Assembly (NCBI GenBank): GCA_949751835.1
Contig: CATKHK010000004.1
Span: 62,001 to 126,000 of the forward strand
Direction: 5' to 3'
Source of the DNA: Blepharisma japonicum
Taxonomy: Eukaryota; Ciliophora; Heterotrichea; Heterotrichida; Blepharismidae
Length of the DNA stretch: 64,000 nucleotides
This document shows positions 34,701-45,126 of the stretch, one piece after another; within the stretch, counting starts at the first letter, position 1, and every line of letters starts with the position of its first letter. The translations under genes were made by a program, and so were the position numbers. Under the pieces are notes generated by a model that was given only the letters and a program-made list of their open reading frames with translations, searched no databases and was not told the DNA's origin.

Positions 34701-36441
34701 CTAGTTTTGGGATTTCTTGGAGATGGGTTTTTATTGTAGCGGTTTCTACTGAAATAATGCCTGAAACTGTGCTTAAAACAGAAATTTCTTCAATTTGTTG
34801 AGAAAAGGTATTAAACTGTTCAAAATTTTCTTTATAAAATGAAACAACGTCAAAATTCTTGTCTTTTAGCTGAACTACCCATTTTTCCCCAACAGTCTTA
34901 ATCTGCTCCAAATGAAGATAATTCCCAATTGTCTTTTGAGAAGCTTTCATATCTTTGTCAATTTCCTTTTCTAGATTTTCATGGCATTTTTTTACCACTC
35001 CTTTATGTTCTAAAATTTCATTAATAAATACATTATAGCTCATTTTAATAGGCTTTTGGAGCTTGAAAGAGTTTAAAATGACTGATTGGGTATGAATAAT
35101 TTGCCTATTAGTAAAAATTGATGCTATAAAATTTTGTATTGAGCCTAAAAGTATTTCTTTTAAAATAGAAAGCTCTGGGTCGACGTTTAAATTTTGCTTT
35201 ATGACCATAATGACTTCGAATCTTGGCTTTCTTGGGCCGCACATTTTGGCAACAAATTGCATGCTTGTTTCTTCTATCATTTCTATGACTGAATTAAAAT
35301 AGGAAAGCCTTATATAATGTAAAAAGCCATCAATAAGTTTGCCTTGGAGCTTTATGTTTTCTTCACGAATATCTTTGCTGTTTTTCTTTTTTGAGGTGAT
35401 TCCGACGAAAGTATCTTTTTTGCCTTCAAGTTTTTCTGTGATTTGGCGGTCTACGAAATCTTCTCTTTCTTTTGCTTGGATTTTGGAGAGCTCTTCCAAG
35501 TTCATTGTGACTATGTCAGAAATCCCTGTGCTTTCCCTGTCAAAAATGCGGCCATTTTCATTAATACAAGCTTGCTGTCTTGAACTGAATTCTATATGCC
35601 TTTTTCCATAGATATTGCCTTCTTTTATTTCAACCCCTACTATTTCAGCGATTTTTGTTAAATGTTCTTTTAAATTTTGATAATTTTTAGCAAAAAATTT
35701 TCTTGATGCCCAAAAATTATTTATTAATTCTTCTCTTTTCCTTGCAAAATTTGCCTTTCTTGTCTCTTTCAGTCATCTTGCTAGATTTTTTCTTTTATTA
35801 AAATTCATAACAAATGGCAGTTTAGAAAAAACGTCCTTAAAATAGCTTTCCATAATAAAATCCTTTTTCGATACATACTTAGATGGTGCGTTTTTTTCTT
35901 TAGGTATTTCAAATAGACCATGATTTGTCACAATTGTTGTTCCTGATGGGTCATCTGGAGGGCTTTCAAAAGGTTTTAAAATTATTTTATTATCTTGAAA
36001 TTGCTTTTCTACAGCAATAGGCATTGAATTTTTTTTCTGAATTTGCATTATAAGTTCTGCTATTTGTTCTCTAGGGTTTGGAATCTCAGCTATAACTTTT
36101 TTATCTCCAAATGAGTTTTTTGAAATTTTTAGTTGTTGAGATCTGGGAGTTGGCTGGATGCTTGACCTTGGGGTAGAAAGATTCGATATTTTAGTGGATT
36201 TTATAAGTTTTGGAGATTTTGATCTGGATTTTCGAAATTCGCTTGAGATTCTCAATTGCCTTGAACTTACTTCATATCTTGATGAGTTGTCTAATTTTTC
36301 AGATGGCGGTTTAGGAATTGATTTATTTGAGGATGGCAAATTTATAGGCAGTTCTTTATCAAGTTTTCCTTCAGAACTTCCATTTGAATTATGGCTGGAA
36401 TGCCTTGTAAGAAAAGGAAGAATTAGTTTTCTATTTTCCAT
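25792..36441 (-). CDS. Divergent dynein heavy-chain-like protein lacking the AAA1 ATP site and C-terminal domain
   Basis: This is a single frame of 3550 codons with no intron and more than ten TGA tryptophans. The N-terminal 200 residues are Ser/Pro/Lys-rich. The tail then has the axonemal pattern NFNKRKNLARWLKETRKANF. The linker is at about residue 1090 (FPRFFFLSDPQLLQFLS). AAA1 is recognisable by FEWKKFFRGYWNP and YLGSSCRLLSTPITTRYF, but the GPAGTGKT loop is absent and the CFDEFNR site reads WIFFEHLDNL. AAA2 has GPNTTGKST (about 1760), ITEKQLFG-like spacing and WLILDS. AAA3 has GESGSGKTS (about 2155). The AAA4 loop is degenerate (QIPSGNGAYE). A stalk coiled coil covers about 2725-3000; AAA5 starts at VGDCLIFTCNSEYFGH and AAA6 has GNWVLISTEQFPISWKG. 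The chain ends after AAA6. A non-motor structural ciliary role is inferred. Confidence 0.9.
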
Positions 36442-36804
36442 AGTGATAAATATATTAAGTGCAGTTTATGCATTTATAATACTTGGAGGCTAAAATTATC
36501 TAGTCTAGAAGCTCAAGATTAAATTTAATTATAAAATATATGATGCTCAGAATAGTATTTTGTCTTAAGGAAAATTTAATTTCAAATATAATAATTAAAA
36601 CATAAAATTAATATAAATTAATTATTACTACCTTAATAATTCTAATGAAAAAGGAATTATTTCTTTCTACAGCCTATCTTCAATAATACTCTTTTATATT
36701 TATTATAAAAATTTCACCTGATAAAATATATAAATCAGTAATTTATCCATTCATTTCTAATTATAAACAACTATCAACGATATATTAGAATAAATCTTAA
36801 AATA
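36442..36804. other. Divergent intergenic region (363 bp)
   Basis: This AT-rich gap separates the divergent starts of the dynein-like gene (minus) and the ABHD-like gene (plus) and must hold both promoters. I see no ORF, repeat or RNA gene and cannot name specific promoter elements. Confidence 0.6.
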
Positions 36805-37794
36805 ATGGTAAAGTGGTCGCGATATTCCCCAGATTTGCTACTGCAATCAGAAAATGAATTAATTAGACTTTCAGGCGTTGAATTAGAAAGAAGAAACGTA
36901 TGTATCGGTAGAGGATTATTCCTTCATTGCTTAACGTGTGGAGATCCTGCAAATCCACCAATGGTTCTCCTGCACGGGTATTGTGGCTCAGGACTTATAT
37001 TTTTTAAAATTCTCAAAAGGTTGGCCGAAAAGTACAGAATTTATATTGTTGATCATTTAGGAATGGGAAGGTCAACTCGTCCAGAATTTATTCCGAATAC
37101 ATTAGAGTCAGCTGAGGAGTTTTTTGTAGAGCCACTGGAGATTTTTAGGCAAATTGAAGGGTTTGATAAATTTATTCTTGTAGGGCATTCATTTGGAGGA
37201 TATATTTCGGGATGCTATGCTTTAAAATATCCTGAGCATGTGTCAAAAGTTTTATATTTATCACCTGTGGGCTTTGGGAAAAAACCGAAAGAGTTTGATT
37301 TTCTAAAAGAGCTAGAAGGCGACTGATGGATAAGATTTGTAAACAAGTTTATGGTGTTCTTTTGACTTAAAAACATCACTCCTGTTTCACTAATTAGAAA
37401 ATGCGGTCCAATTACTGGTCACTTTTTTAAAGCTTATGCGAGAGATAGACTGAATAGTCTAACGAAGGAAGAAAACCATGCAGTTGGAAATTACTTAGAA
37501 CAAATTAATATTATGCCAGGAAGCGGCGAATATGGCTTAGTCTATATACTAGAGCCTGGAACATGAGCAAGAAGCCCATTATGCACCAGATTTGAAAAAT
37601 CAAAAACTCCAATGGCCTTTTTCTTTGGGGACATTGATTGGGTCAAACCAGATGGCGCCAGACAATTAGAAAAATGCTATTCAGGGAAACTGCTTATTTA
37701 TATGATTAGCCATTCAGATCATCACTTATATTGGGATAATCCTCAAGAATTGGCTGAAAAAATGATTGAAGCAATAGAAGTTCTTGATAGTTAA
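36805..37794 (+). CDS. Alpha/beta hydrolase, ABHD4/ABHD5 (CGI-58)-like
   Basis: This 329-aa protein is a standard-length member of the alpha/beta hydrolase family, with Trp TGA codons at 37324, 37372 and 37564. Visible parts are the oxyanion strand MVLLHGYCGSG (residues 53-63), DHLGMGRSTRPEF, the nucleophile elbow VGHSFGGYISG with Ser129, LSPVGFG, the acid strand FFFGDIDWV, and the C-terminal HHLYWDNP with the catalytic His. The last motif fits the HX4D acyltransferase signature of the ABHD4/5 group, and GDIDW resembles the YGxxxW pattern there. Ser129 is present, as in ABHD4; ABHD5 itself has Asn at this position. Hydrolysis of N-acyl or lysophospholipids, or acyl transfer, is therefore plausible. 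No signal or membrane segment is seen. Confidence 0.88.
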
Positions 37795-37942
37795 TCGTAT
37801 TATATTTATTCTATTTTAAGATATTTTACTATAAAAGCTTTCTCTATCTTTTATTGTTTATCAATAAAAGCATATTTTTATTTTATTTGGAATTAAAATC
37901 TAAAATATCTGAATTCAAAATACTAAGTAATTAACATAAAAC

Positions 37943-38779
37943 ATGAATTCAAACATGGAAATACCGGCAGAATTAATTTCATCTCCTAGAAAAGGAGATT
38001 TAATAGCTATGATTGCTGCTAGCAGAAAAGATAGTGAAGAAATTCCATCAATGATCACCAGTGAGCCACCAGAAATCATTTTTTCTGCCCCGAATTTTCA
38101 TGGGCTTGAAGATTCATGTACAAATGATTCTGACACTGAAGAAGAGCTACAAAATAAAGAAATTATTGAAAGGAGCCCATTTTTGAACCGAATAATGCAG
38201 TCTCCTAGATACAACTTGCTGCCTATGAAAACTAGAAAAGCAAAGCGACTTACGCTTGTGCTTGATCTGGACGAAACATTGGTACATAGTGAACTTTGCC
38301 CAATTGAAAATCCTGATACAGTACTTAAAGTATCATTTAATGGAGAAATTTGTAGCGTTTATGTTAGGTTTCGTCCAGGGATGTTTGAGTTTTTAAATAA
38401 TGTTTCAAAGAAATTTGAATTGGTTGTCTTTACCGCTTCTCATGAAGCCTATGCAAGTCAACTTTTAAATGTGATAGACCCTCAAAGGAAAATGATAAAA
38501 TACAGATTTTACCGCTCTTCCTGTGTTGAAATAAAAGGAAATCTGATAAAAGATTTAAGGCTATTCGGTAGAAGTCTCAGTGAAGTTATAATTGTTGACA
38601 ACACCATCTCAGCTTTCTCGTTTCAGTTAGATAACGGGATCCCTATTACAAGCTGGTTTTCTGACCCAAATGATATTGAGCTTTACCAAGTTTCTGATTT
38701 CCTTGATTCTCTATTAGAAGTTCCTGATGTTCGTCCTGTTTTGAAGGCAGCTTTTAACATTTCTGCACAATATATGTAA
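37943..38779 (+). CDS. FCP1/SCP-type HAD phosphatase (CTD small phosphatase-like)
   Basis: This 278-aa protein has a divergent Ser-rich N-terminus of about 100 residues and then a complete NIF/FCP1 homology domain. The HAD catalytic motif is LVLDLDETLVHSEL (nucleophile Asp108 and general acid Asp110), followed by VRFRPGMFEFLNNVSK, VVFTASHEAYASQLLNVIDP, YRFYRSSC, NLIKDLRLFGR, VIIVDNTISAF, and a C-terminal PITSWFSDPNDIEL. The order and spacing match SCP1/CTDSPL2/Dullard phosphatases, which dephosphorylate serine in the RNA polymerase II tail or other proteins such as lipin. Which branch it belongs to is unclear. There is no transmembrane helix as in Dullard, so a nuclear or cytosolic SCP/CTDSPL2-like role is more likely. 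There is no intron, and the stop is TAA. Confidence 0.92.
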   Translation: MNSNMEIPAELISSPRKGDLIAMIAASRKDSEEIPSMITSEPPEIIFSAPNFHGLEDSCTNDSDTEEELQNKEIIERSPFLNRIMQSPRYNLLPMKTRKAKRLTLVLDLDETLVHSELCPIENPDTVLKVSFNGEICSVYVRFRPGMFEFLNNVSKKFELVVFTASHEAYASQLLNVIDPQRKMIKYRFYRSSCVEIKGNLIKDLRLFGRSLSEVIIVDNTISAFSFQLDNGIPITSWFSDPNDIELYQVSDFLDSLLEVPDVRPVLKAAFNISAQYM

Positions 38780-38838
38780 AATCTCTTAAAAAACTAAGCT
38801 AATTTATATGTGATAATATTACTTACATATAATTTCCG

Positions 38839-39828
38839 TTAAGTGCAATTTGCTAAGAATTCGTGCTTAAGCAAGGCTCCTGTGTTAGGTCGAAGCTTTT
38901 TATCATATCTCAAGCATGATGATACAAAGTCTTTAAATGGGTCAGAGCAGTGACCAGGAATTTCAGGAGTTTGCTGCTGAGCTATGGCTAAGCATAAACT
39001 GTGGTAATTTGTGATATTGTTCCATGGATGGCTGCCGTTAGCCATTTCAATCATGACGCATCCAAGAGACCATATGTCAACTTTTCTTCCATACCCTTCA
39101 TTTCTTAAGATTTCAGGAGCCATTCAATATAGTGACCCTCTTATAGACCTACATAGCTCAGAATTGTCTGATACCAGGGGAAGCCCTTGAATATGTTTCG
39201 ATGCCCCAAAATCCGCAAGTTTAACAGTTCCGTCACTTGCAGCCAAAATATTCCCACCTTTGAGATCTCTATGCACAACTCCATGAGAATGCAAATAATG
39301 AAGTCCTAGCAAAATTTGCTTAGTAAACTTCGCTATTACTGACTCAGAAAATGGTCCGTATTCTTTCAAAATTGATGACAAGGAGCCTCCTGGCATATAT
39401 TCCATATAAATTTTTATTTCGCCTTCTTCGCAGTTTTCAGGGAGATTTCTGTCTGAGCCTAAGTATTTGACAATATTAGGATGCTCAAATCTCCTGAGTA
39501 GATCTATTTCTTTTTCAAGGACCTCAAGCTTTTCTCTCCAGTCAGGCCCAGCTAAGCTTAATTTGATCACTTTGACTGCAAGAAATTTGCCATTTTGTTT
39601 ATTGAGCGCTCTGAAGACTTGACCATAAGCGCCTCTTCCTATGCTGCGGTCAATAAAAACATCGATTGAAGATTTTTCTTCTTCAATGGAGCTTTGACGG
39701 CCGTTTTCTGTTAAAGAGTTAAATCTTGTTAATTGAGTTAATTCTTTTTTTGAGTCTTCAGCAGAATCTGCAGATGTGCTGGCTGATGACATTTTTCGGG
39801 TTGAAATTTGAGGAAGTTTGCTTGTCAT
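38839..39828 (-). CDS. MAP3K-like (STE11/NPK1-type) protein kinase
   Basis: This 329-aa protein has a 57-residue Ser-rich N-terminus and a complete kinase domain that fills the rest. Key elements are GRGAYGQVF (residues 64-72), LAVKVIKL with Lys86, YMEYMPGGSLSSIL, VVHRDLKGGN (Asp188), LADFGASKHI (DFG 206-208), SLYWMAPEIL, IWSLGCVMIEM and a final LRPNTGALLKHEFL. TGA at 39124 encodes the Trp before MAPE, which proves the reassigned code. HRDLKGGN, GASKHI and the SLYWMAPE-type activation segment are typical of MEKK/NPK1 MAP kinase kinase kinases. In ciliates upstream inputs and targets are unknown. It is catalytic-domain-only, so regulation probably comes from partners or from the Ser-rich N-terminus. 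Confidence 0.93.
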
Positions 39829-40063
39829 TTTTAATAATGCTAAATTTCTGCTTTTAGCTTTATTAATCTTATTAAATAGTTATAAATGAATAAGTATCAT
39901 TATTTTTGATAAAACTTAATATCATAGATATTTAAAATTATAAGTAAAAAAGTCAATATAAATTATTTAAAAATAAAGTCAATAAATATCTAAAATAAAT
40001 AAGGGTCTTTTTGAACATTTTGCTAATAAAAATTATTTAAAATAATTTCAATTCTCCAAGAAT

Positions 40064-40672
40064 CTACATAAATTTTAATAGATCTCTTTTAAATCCTTTT
40101 ATAGGTTTGTTATACAACTGTGCAGGCTTCACATTGAAATACTTCTGATTGTCGCTTTGGCTATTTTCTTCTCTTTTCGGCGACAATGATTCTATTTTAT
40201 TTTTTTCATTTCTACTTACATTTAAAATCGGTAAATCATTAAATTGGCTGCTCATTTTCCTTGGAGTCAGCGAATTTCCTCTGATTTTATTTAAAAAATC
40301 TTTATCTTTAAAGTCTGAAGCCTGCCTTTTCAATATAAAACTTTTATTTCTTGATAGTAAATTCTTTATTTGTTTTTCTTTTAAACTTTCTTTAGGAATT
40401 GGCTTGGGATATTGCTCATCTGTAAGAGGAGAAGGAGAAAAAAAGCTATGGACGAAGGAAGGCGACGAATTCCGCTTGGGAAAGGCTCCAAATAACGGAG
40501 AAGAATTGGATTCGTTTTCAAGATCAAGAATAATTTTGGACCTGGAAATAAAGTGAATTTTTTGTGGGGAAAGAGAATGTTTCAGGGCATTGTAATTTCT
40601 ATTAGTAGGCATTAAGGAGCGTCTTCGGTGGATGAATAGTCTTTGACGTCGGTTTTGCATATTAGCGTGCAT
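40064..40672 (-). CDS. Small basic Ser-rich protein of unknown function
   Basis: The frame gives about 202 aa from the ATG at 40672 (MHANMQNRRQRLFIHRRRSL). It is open upstream to 40813, but that extension is a run of Phe, Leu and Ile encoded by T-rich DNA, so I prefer the shorter start; a membrane-anchored longer form cannot be excluded. The protein is rich in Lys, Arg, Ser, Asn and Pro with several SP sites (HSLSPQKIH, SLTPRKMSS, ESLSPKREE), suggesting a disordered, phosphorylated protein. I recognise no domain. It diverges from the Sfi1-like gene. The 235 bp to its left hold nothing recognisable. Confidence 0.55.
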   Translation of the reverse strand: MHANMQNRRQRLFIHRRRSLMPTNRNYNALKHSLSPQKIHFISRSKIILDLENESNSSPLFGAFPKRNSSPSFVHSFFSPSPLTDEQYPKPIPKESLKEKQIKNLLSRNKSFILKRQASDFKDKDFLNKIRGNSLTPRKMSSQFNDLPILNVSRNEKNKIESLSPKREENSQSDNQKYFNVKPAQLYNKPIKGFKRDLLKFM

Positions 40673-40921
40673 GGAATTAATGAAATTACATTGCGAAATG
40701 CTGTTTATTTCATTTAAAAATACTACAAATAATAGGGGATATATAAAGAAAAGGATAAAAGTCTTATACAGAAATATCAAAAGCCCAGTATTAATTAAGT
40801 ACATCAGTAGCATTTTAATTGAAAATTTAATGATTTTTTGTCTATTGCTGCATATTATTTGTCATAAATATCTCCATTTCAACCTTATTTAAATTAAATC
40901 GTATAGGCTATTATTTAAATT

Positions 40922-42151
40922 ATGAACTATACTCCAAATTCTTCTTTTCTAGCAGCTACTCCAGAGCCTGGGATGCATAGATCACTACTAAAAGTAATCA
41001 TAACTTAGTTCGGCGGCGGCTTAAAATATACATCCAGTATCGAGCCTAAATACACTACTTCAAGCAGCAAATCATATACAAATTTACAATTTTCTTCCCA
41101 CTCACCTATTATGTTTGAGAAAACTAAAGTGCACATTTCTAATATTTTGCCAAAAATAGATTTAAACAAATATTTTGATGCTTGAAAAGTTTTTGTTATA
41201 AAAAGATTAGAAGCAAAAATTTTATTAGCTGATGATTTTAGGAAATTAAGAAGGAAAATAGTAAATGAAAGAAAATTAAGCAAGAAAACTAGTATAAGGC
41301 AAATCAAGCATAAAATTTTTATAAATTGGAAATCATTGATTATAAGAAATGATAAAGGATCGAAAATTTTATATAGTGCTTTGAAAAAAGTATTCAATTC
41401 TTGAAGAAAATATGTATCGAAAAGTAAAAGTAGGCATTTTATATCTTGAAAAGTCCAAGAACAATTAGCGTTAAAATTGCAATTTCAATTCTGAAGTCAA
41501 TGAAGAATTAAGTTTTTAAGGGCTCAAAAAATTAGGCAGCTTTTTAATTTTGCTGAAGTGGTATCTTTAAATTGAGCATTTCGGACATGAATTGAGGAAT
41601 GCAATATACAAATTAGATTAGACAGAATTCTAAAAAAATCGCTGAGAAAGCTTAGAAGCCTTAAACAGCGGTCAATACTAAGAGCTTGAAAAATTTCTAT
41701 CAAAGAAAGGCGCAGAAGCTCAAAAACAATAAAAAAGTATTTAATAAAAAATTTGTTGAGCTGCAAAATAGAGTGTCTTAGTTTATGAAAGCAAAAGGTA
41801 AAAGCCCAGAAAATCCTTAAAAGATGCTTAATAAAGCGAAAATCAAGGCTGGTGAAGGCTTGTATGCTCGTATGATATAAAAACAGATTTGCAAGTTTTA
41901 CAATAGAAGAAAGCATAAAATTAGCAAAAAGCTACATTGAAGATGAAATTAGGTCAGAATATGAACAAAAGATCAGTGATCTTAGAGCTAAGTTAGAAGA
42001 TCAAAATCAGGAATTTTTAAGAGAAAAACAGCATATGATGGAGAAACAGAAAAAAATGAAAACAATGTTAAGCTCGCATGCTGGTAGATTATATGATGAG
42101 TTGTGTCCAAGGCCTTTAAGTTCGAAAACAGGAGCAAAGAGCATTGTATAG
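40922..42151 (+). CDS. Sfi1-like centrin-binding repeat protein (intact parent copy)
   Basis: The spliced CDS is 405 codons (404 aa). A 15-nt intron (40994-41008, GTAATCATAACTTAG) lies after codon 24, and about ten Trp are written TGA. Residues 80-315 are a series of helical segments each with a central Trp: YFDAWKVFV (Trp83), FINWKSLI, FNSWRKYV, FISWKVQ, FWSQWRIKF, LNWAFRTWIE, LRAWKISIK, LSLWKQKV and MLVWYKNRF (Trp313). The spacing and the W-K/R pattern match Sfi1 repeats, which bind centrin. A C-terminal coiled coil (EDEIRSEYEQKISDLRAKLE) follows. Sfi1-centrin fibres work in basal bodies and, in contractile ciliates, in myonemes. The last two thirds of this gene were copied into the downstream array as pseudogenes. 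Read with the standard code it would appear as non-coding. Confidence 0.82.
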
Positions 42152-42355
42152 ATAATAAACTAAATCTCTATTTTAAGTTCTGAGATATTAATAATCAATA
42201 TTTTAGGTTTCTGCCATTCTAAAAGATCTTAGGATTAATATTGTGATATAGATTCTTTAAATTCTGTGGACAAGAAATATGAACATAACACTTCTATAAA
42301 TCTACTTACAATTAAAAAATCAAATGCACAGAGGATTTTATGCCTATTCAAAAAA

Positions 42356-45097
42356 TTAATTATAGTGAAGTTGTCGCTTCAAAGAATATATCTTGCTGTG
42401 GCATCTTCCAAGTTGATACACTTTTTGATGCTTTGAATATAGACTTTGAAGCATGCATCTAAAACTCTCAAGAGGCAAATTTCAATTTCCGGCTGTATTC
42501 AAAAAGTCCATCTGATTTTCACTGATTCCCGTTAAAAATAAGCAAAAAATTGCTGACTCAAGCTGTGCTCCTCCTTCGTTAGTAGGCTTTAAAATCTTTT
42601 TTTTCTGCTTTCCTGGTATTCCTTTATAGAGCGTATCATGAGTTGGCGTTTTTCTGGAGATGTCATAAAATCCTGGTTCCATTTTCCTTATATGATGTGC
42701 AAGCTCATGCAAAAATATTACTTTTTGTGCACAAATACTTATTTCCTCATTATTATTATATTTTGAGTTAATAAGAATATCCCCTCCAAAAATTGTGACA
42801 CCTGCTAAATTATCTGGTAATGAAGCGAAATAAACTTGTTCATAATAGGGCTTCGTATTGTCGAATTTTAGATTAATTTTACTGAATCCTTCAGCAACTA
42901 CATTTGACTGAATCAAGTCTTTAAAATTATCTATTTGATCGTGATTAGGCTGAGTTATTTGGTTTGAGATTATTCTTATTACAAACGAATTTGTTTCTGC
43001 TATAAAATTTACAGCTTTTTCAGTGCGTCTTAAGCTTAGGCTAAATAAATTTTTGAGTTGTGAAAGTAGCCATTTTTTAACTTGAGGTTGAAATTCATTA
43101 AAAAGCATTTTTAGAATGTATGATTCTCTGAAATCATTTAAAAATCCAATAATCAATTTAGTGTCTATTTTAGATATCAGATTATCCCAAATGTCTAAGT
43201 TTTCAAGACAATTAACTCCAAGTTCCTGTTTTTCTTCTTCATTAGAAGGGGATTGACTGCTTTGGATTGTTAATGAATGCAAGTCGTGCAATGGATTAGT
43301 ATTCTCAAGATTATTTACGGTTTTTGCCTCTTCATTTTCTAACTTTTTCATTTCTTCTTTTTCATTTTCAACTTCCACTATTCATCTTTTCTTCCTGAAA
43401 TCAGTATCTCAGAAAATTTTCATGAGAATTTTAGCACAATATTCAGGATCATTATAGTCTACATTACTTAGACTAAATCCATTAACATGATTTGAAAACA
43501 AATTACCCATCTCAAATAAATCATGTCCTTTGCTTTTATCAAGGTAATTAATTAGAAGATCAATAAATCTTATAAAATATGTTGGTGCTCTTGTGACTAA
43601 ATAATCTATGTGTAGTTCTTGGAGAGCAGATAAAAAAAAAACTTTCGAATCGTATTCTGAAATCTTTTTAAAGTTTATGAAGTCTCTTTTATCAATTTTT
43701 GCATTTGCATTTTCATTTGCTTCAATAAACCCTGAAATCCTTTCTCAAGATTTAGGTAAAAATTGAAAAATTAATGAAAATATTTCCGAAGTTTTAGTAC
43801 CGTCCGCTATTGGGCATGCTCTAGAATTTTCATAGGCATTCTCCAAAAATTTGAAGGCGAACTCCAGTGCTGTAGTCTCAAACTCCTCATTAAGATTCTT
43901 GCTGGCATAATTCAATAGCAAGAGTTCTAAAATAATTTTTTCAGCATTGGAAATATCTTTATACCAACTATCCATTTGCCACACTTTTTTGAAGTATATT
44001 TCTAAAAATTTCTGATCACATGATGTGCTTTGTATTTGATATGTAGCTAGCAAACTAAATGCATCAAAGTTTGCTCTTCATATTTTTTCTGGGAGCATGC
44101 TTAAATACTCCGAAAGCTCTGATTCCGTGATTATAAACCCGATATTTCTTCGTTTATTATTTTTCATGTACCACTTGAGTATATTTATTGCTTCATTAAT
44201 ATATGATGATATAGCTTTGTCATCATCAAATATTTTTTTAGCCTTTTCCATATAAAAAGTTACATAAAATGAAATCCAATATTTGCTCTTAGCAAAAAAC
44301 TCATATTTATCAGACTCTGTTTTGAAGTTATTATTTACTTGCTTTTGAAGGATAAGTTCAAGAAAAGTTTGGGATCTTATTCTTTTAATGTTTTTGATTT
44401 CATCCTTACTTTCTTTTTCTTCTTCGATTTTTGTAGTAAAGTTCATATATCGACTTAAAACAATGAAGATATACTTTCATGTTTCTTCTTTTGTAATAAT
44501 CTTAACCACATCTGTTCAAAATTCTAAGGGAAATTCAAAATTGAGATTTTCAGCAAGTGTAAAACTCAAAAATTGCAAAAACCTCCTTAAGAGCAAATCG
44601 ATATAAAATTCTGAGCTATTTTCAGGATTAAACCTGAAGAAGTTTAATTGGAAAACTGATATAATTGTTGCAAACATATCTGGATTAAAAATTGAATTTT
44701 TTATTTTTGCAGCGAAGCAAGAGAGAGTAAAAATCTTTATTAATGCATCTATAGAGTATTCATCTCTAACGGTTGCTAATTTTATGACGAAATTTACAAG
44801 TTTTTGTGAACACGCTTCTAGCGACTTCAAAAAATCTTCATTTATCATTCTATGATAGTTTAGCATTGATCCCATGTAGTAAAAATCACATTTCCTTTGC
44901 AAATTTTGAGCTTCAGAGGGATTCAGAAGTAGAAAATTTACAAGTTGGTCCGCTTGGGAAATTTCTGATTCACTTAATGCTTGCTCATTTCACACTTCTG
45001 ATGATTTTGGCTTGCTTTTAAGCAATCTTGATATTAAATTTTTCATCATTGAATACAATTGATTAGATTTTCTTGGAGTGCTTTCGGATGTTCCCAT
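42356..45097 (-). CDS. Array peptidase-like gene, copy 1 (HELAHH present)
   Basis: There are 914 codons in one frame with TGA as Trp, start [13 protein letters not shown], stop TAA. Residues 1-520 are helical and rich in Leu, Phe and Asn, like an alpha-solenoid, with no recognised family. Residues 560-620 are a Glu/Lys/Asn-rich linker. The C-terminal 290 residues contain [15 protein letters not shown], then [17 protein letters not shown] with a zinc-binding HExxH (H797, E798, H801) and [12 protein letters not shown] (E841, E847). This resembles gluzincin metallopeptidases, where a downstream Glu is the third zinc ligand. No signal peptide or membrane helix is seen, so it is probably cytosolic. 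Substrate is unknown. The native promoter has been replaced by Sfi1-derived sequence beyond about 24 bp upstream of the ATG. Confidence 0.85.
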
Positions 45098-45126
45098 TAA
45101 AATTATTTATATAAAATAGCCCCATT

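Noticed and set aside
41005-41916. Hydrophobic minus-strand reading frames over the Sfi1-like gene and its copies (also near 49.5-50.1, 54.3-55.0, 58.5 and 62.7-63.1 kb)
   Set aside because: They are antisense shadows; the plus strand gives one continuous Sfi1-like protein when TGA is Trp, and the frames are not conserved as proteins among the copies.
44388-44606. Plus-strand ORF conserved in all five peptidase copies (also at 48619, 52553, 57233, 61555)
   Set aside because: It is antisense to well-conserved coding sequence, and its conservation follows from that of the minus-strand gene.
42482-45021. Each peptidase-like copy as four or five small separate genes
   Set aside because: All pieces share one frame and are separated only by TGA codons, which are tryptophan in this genome.
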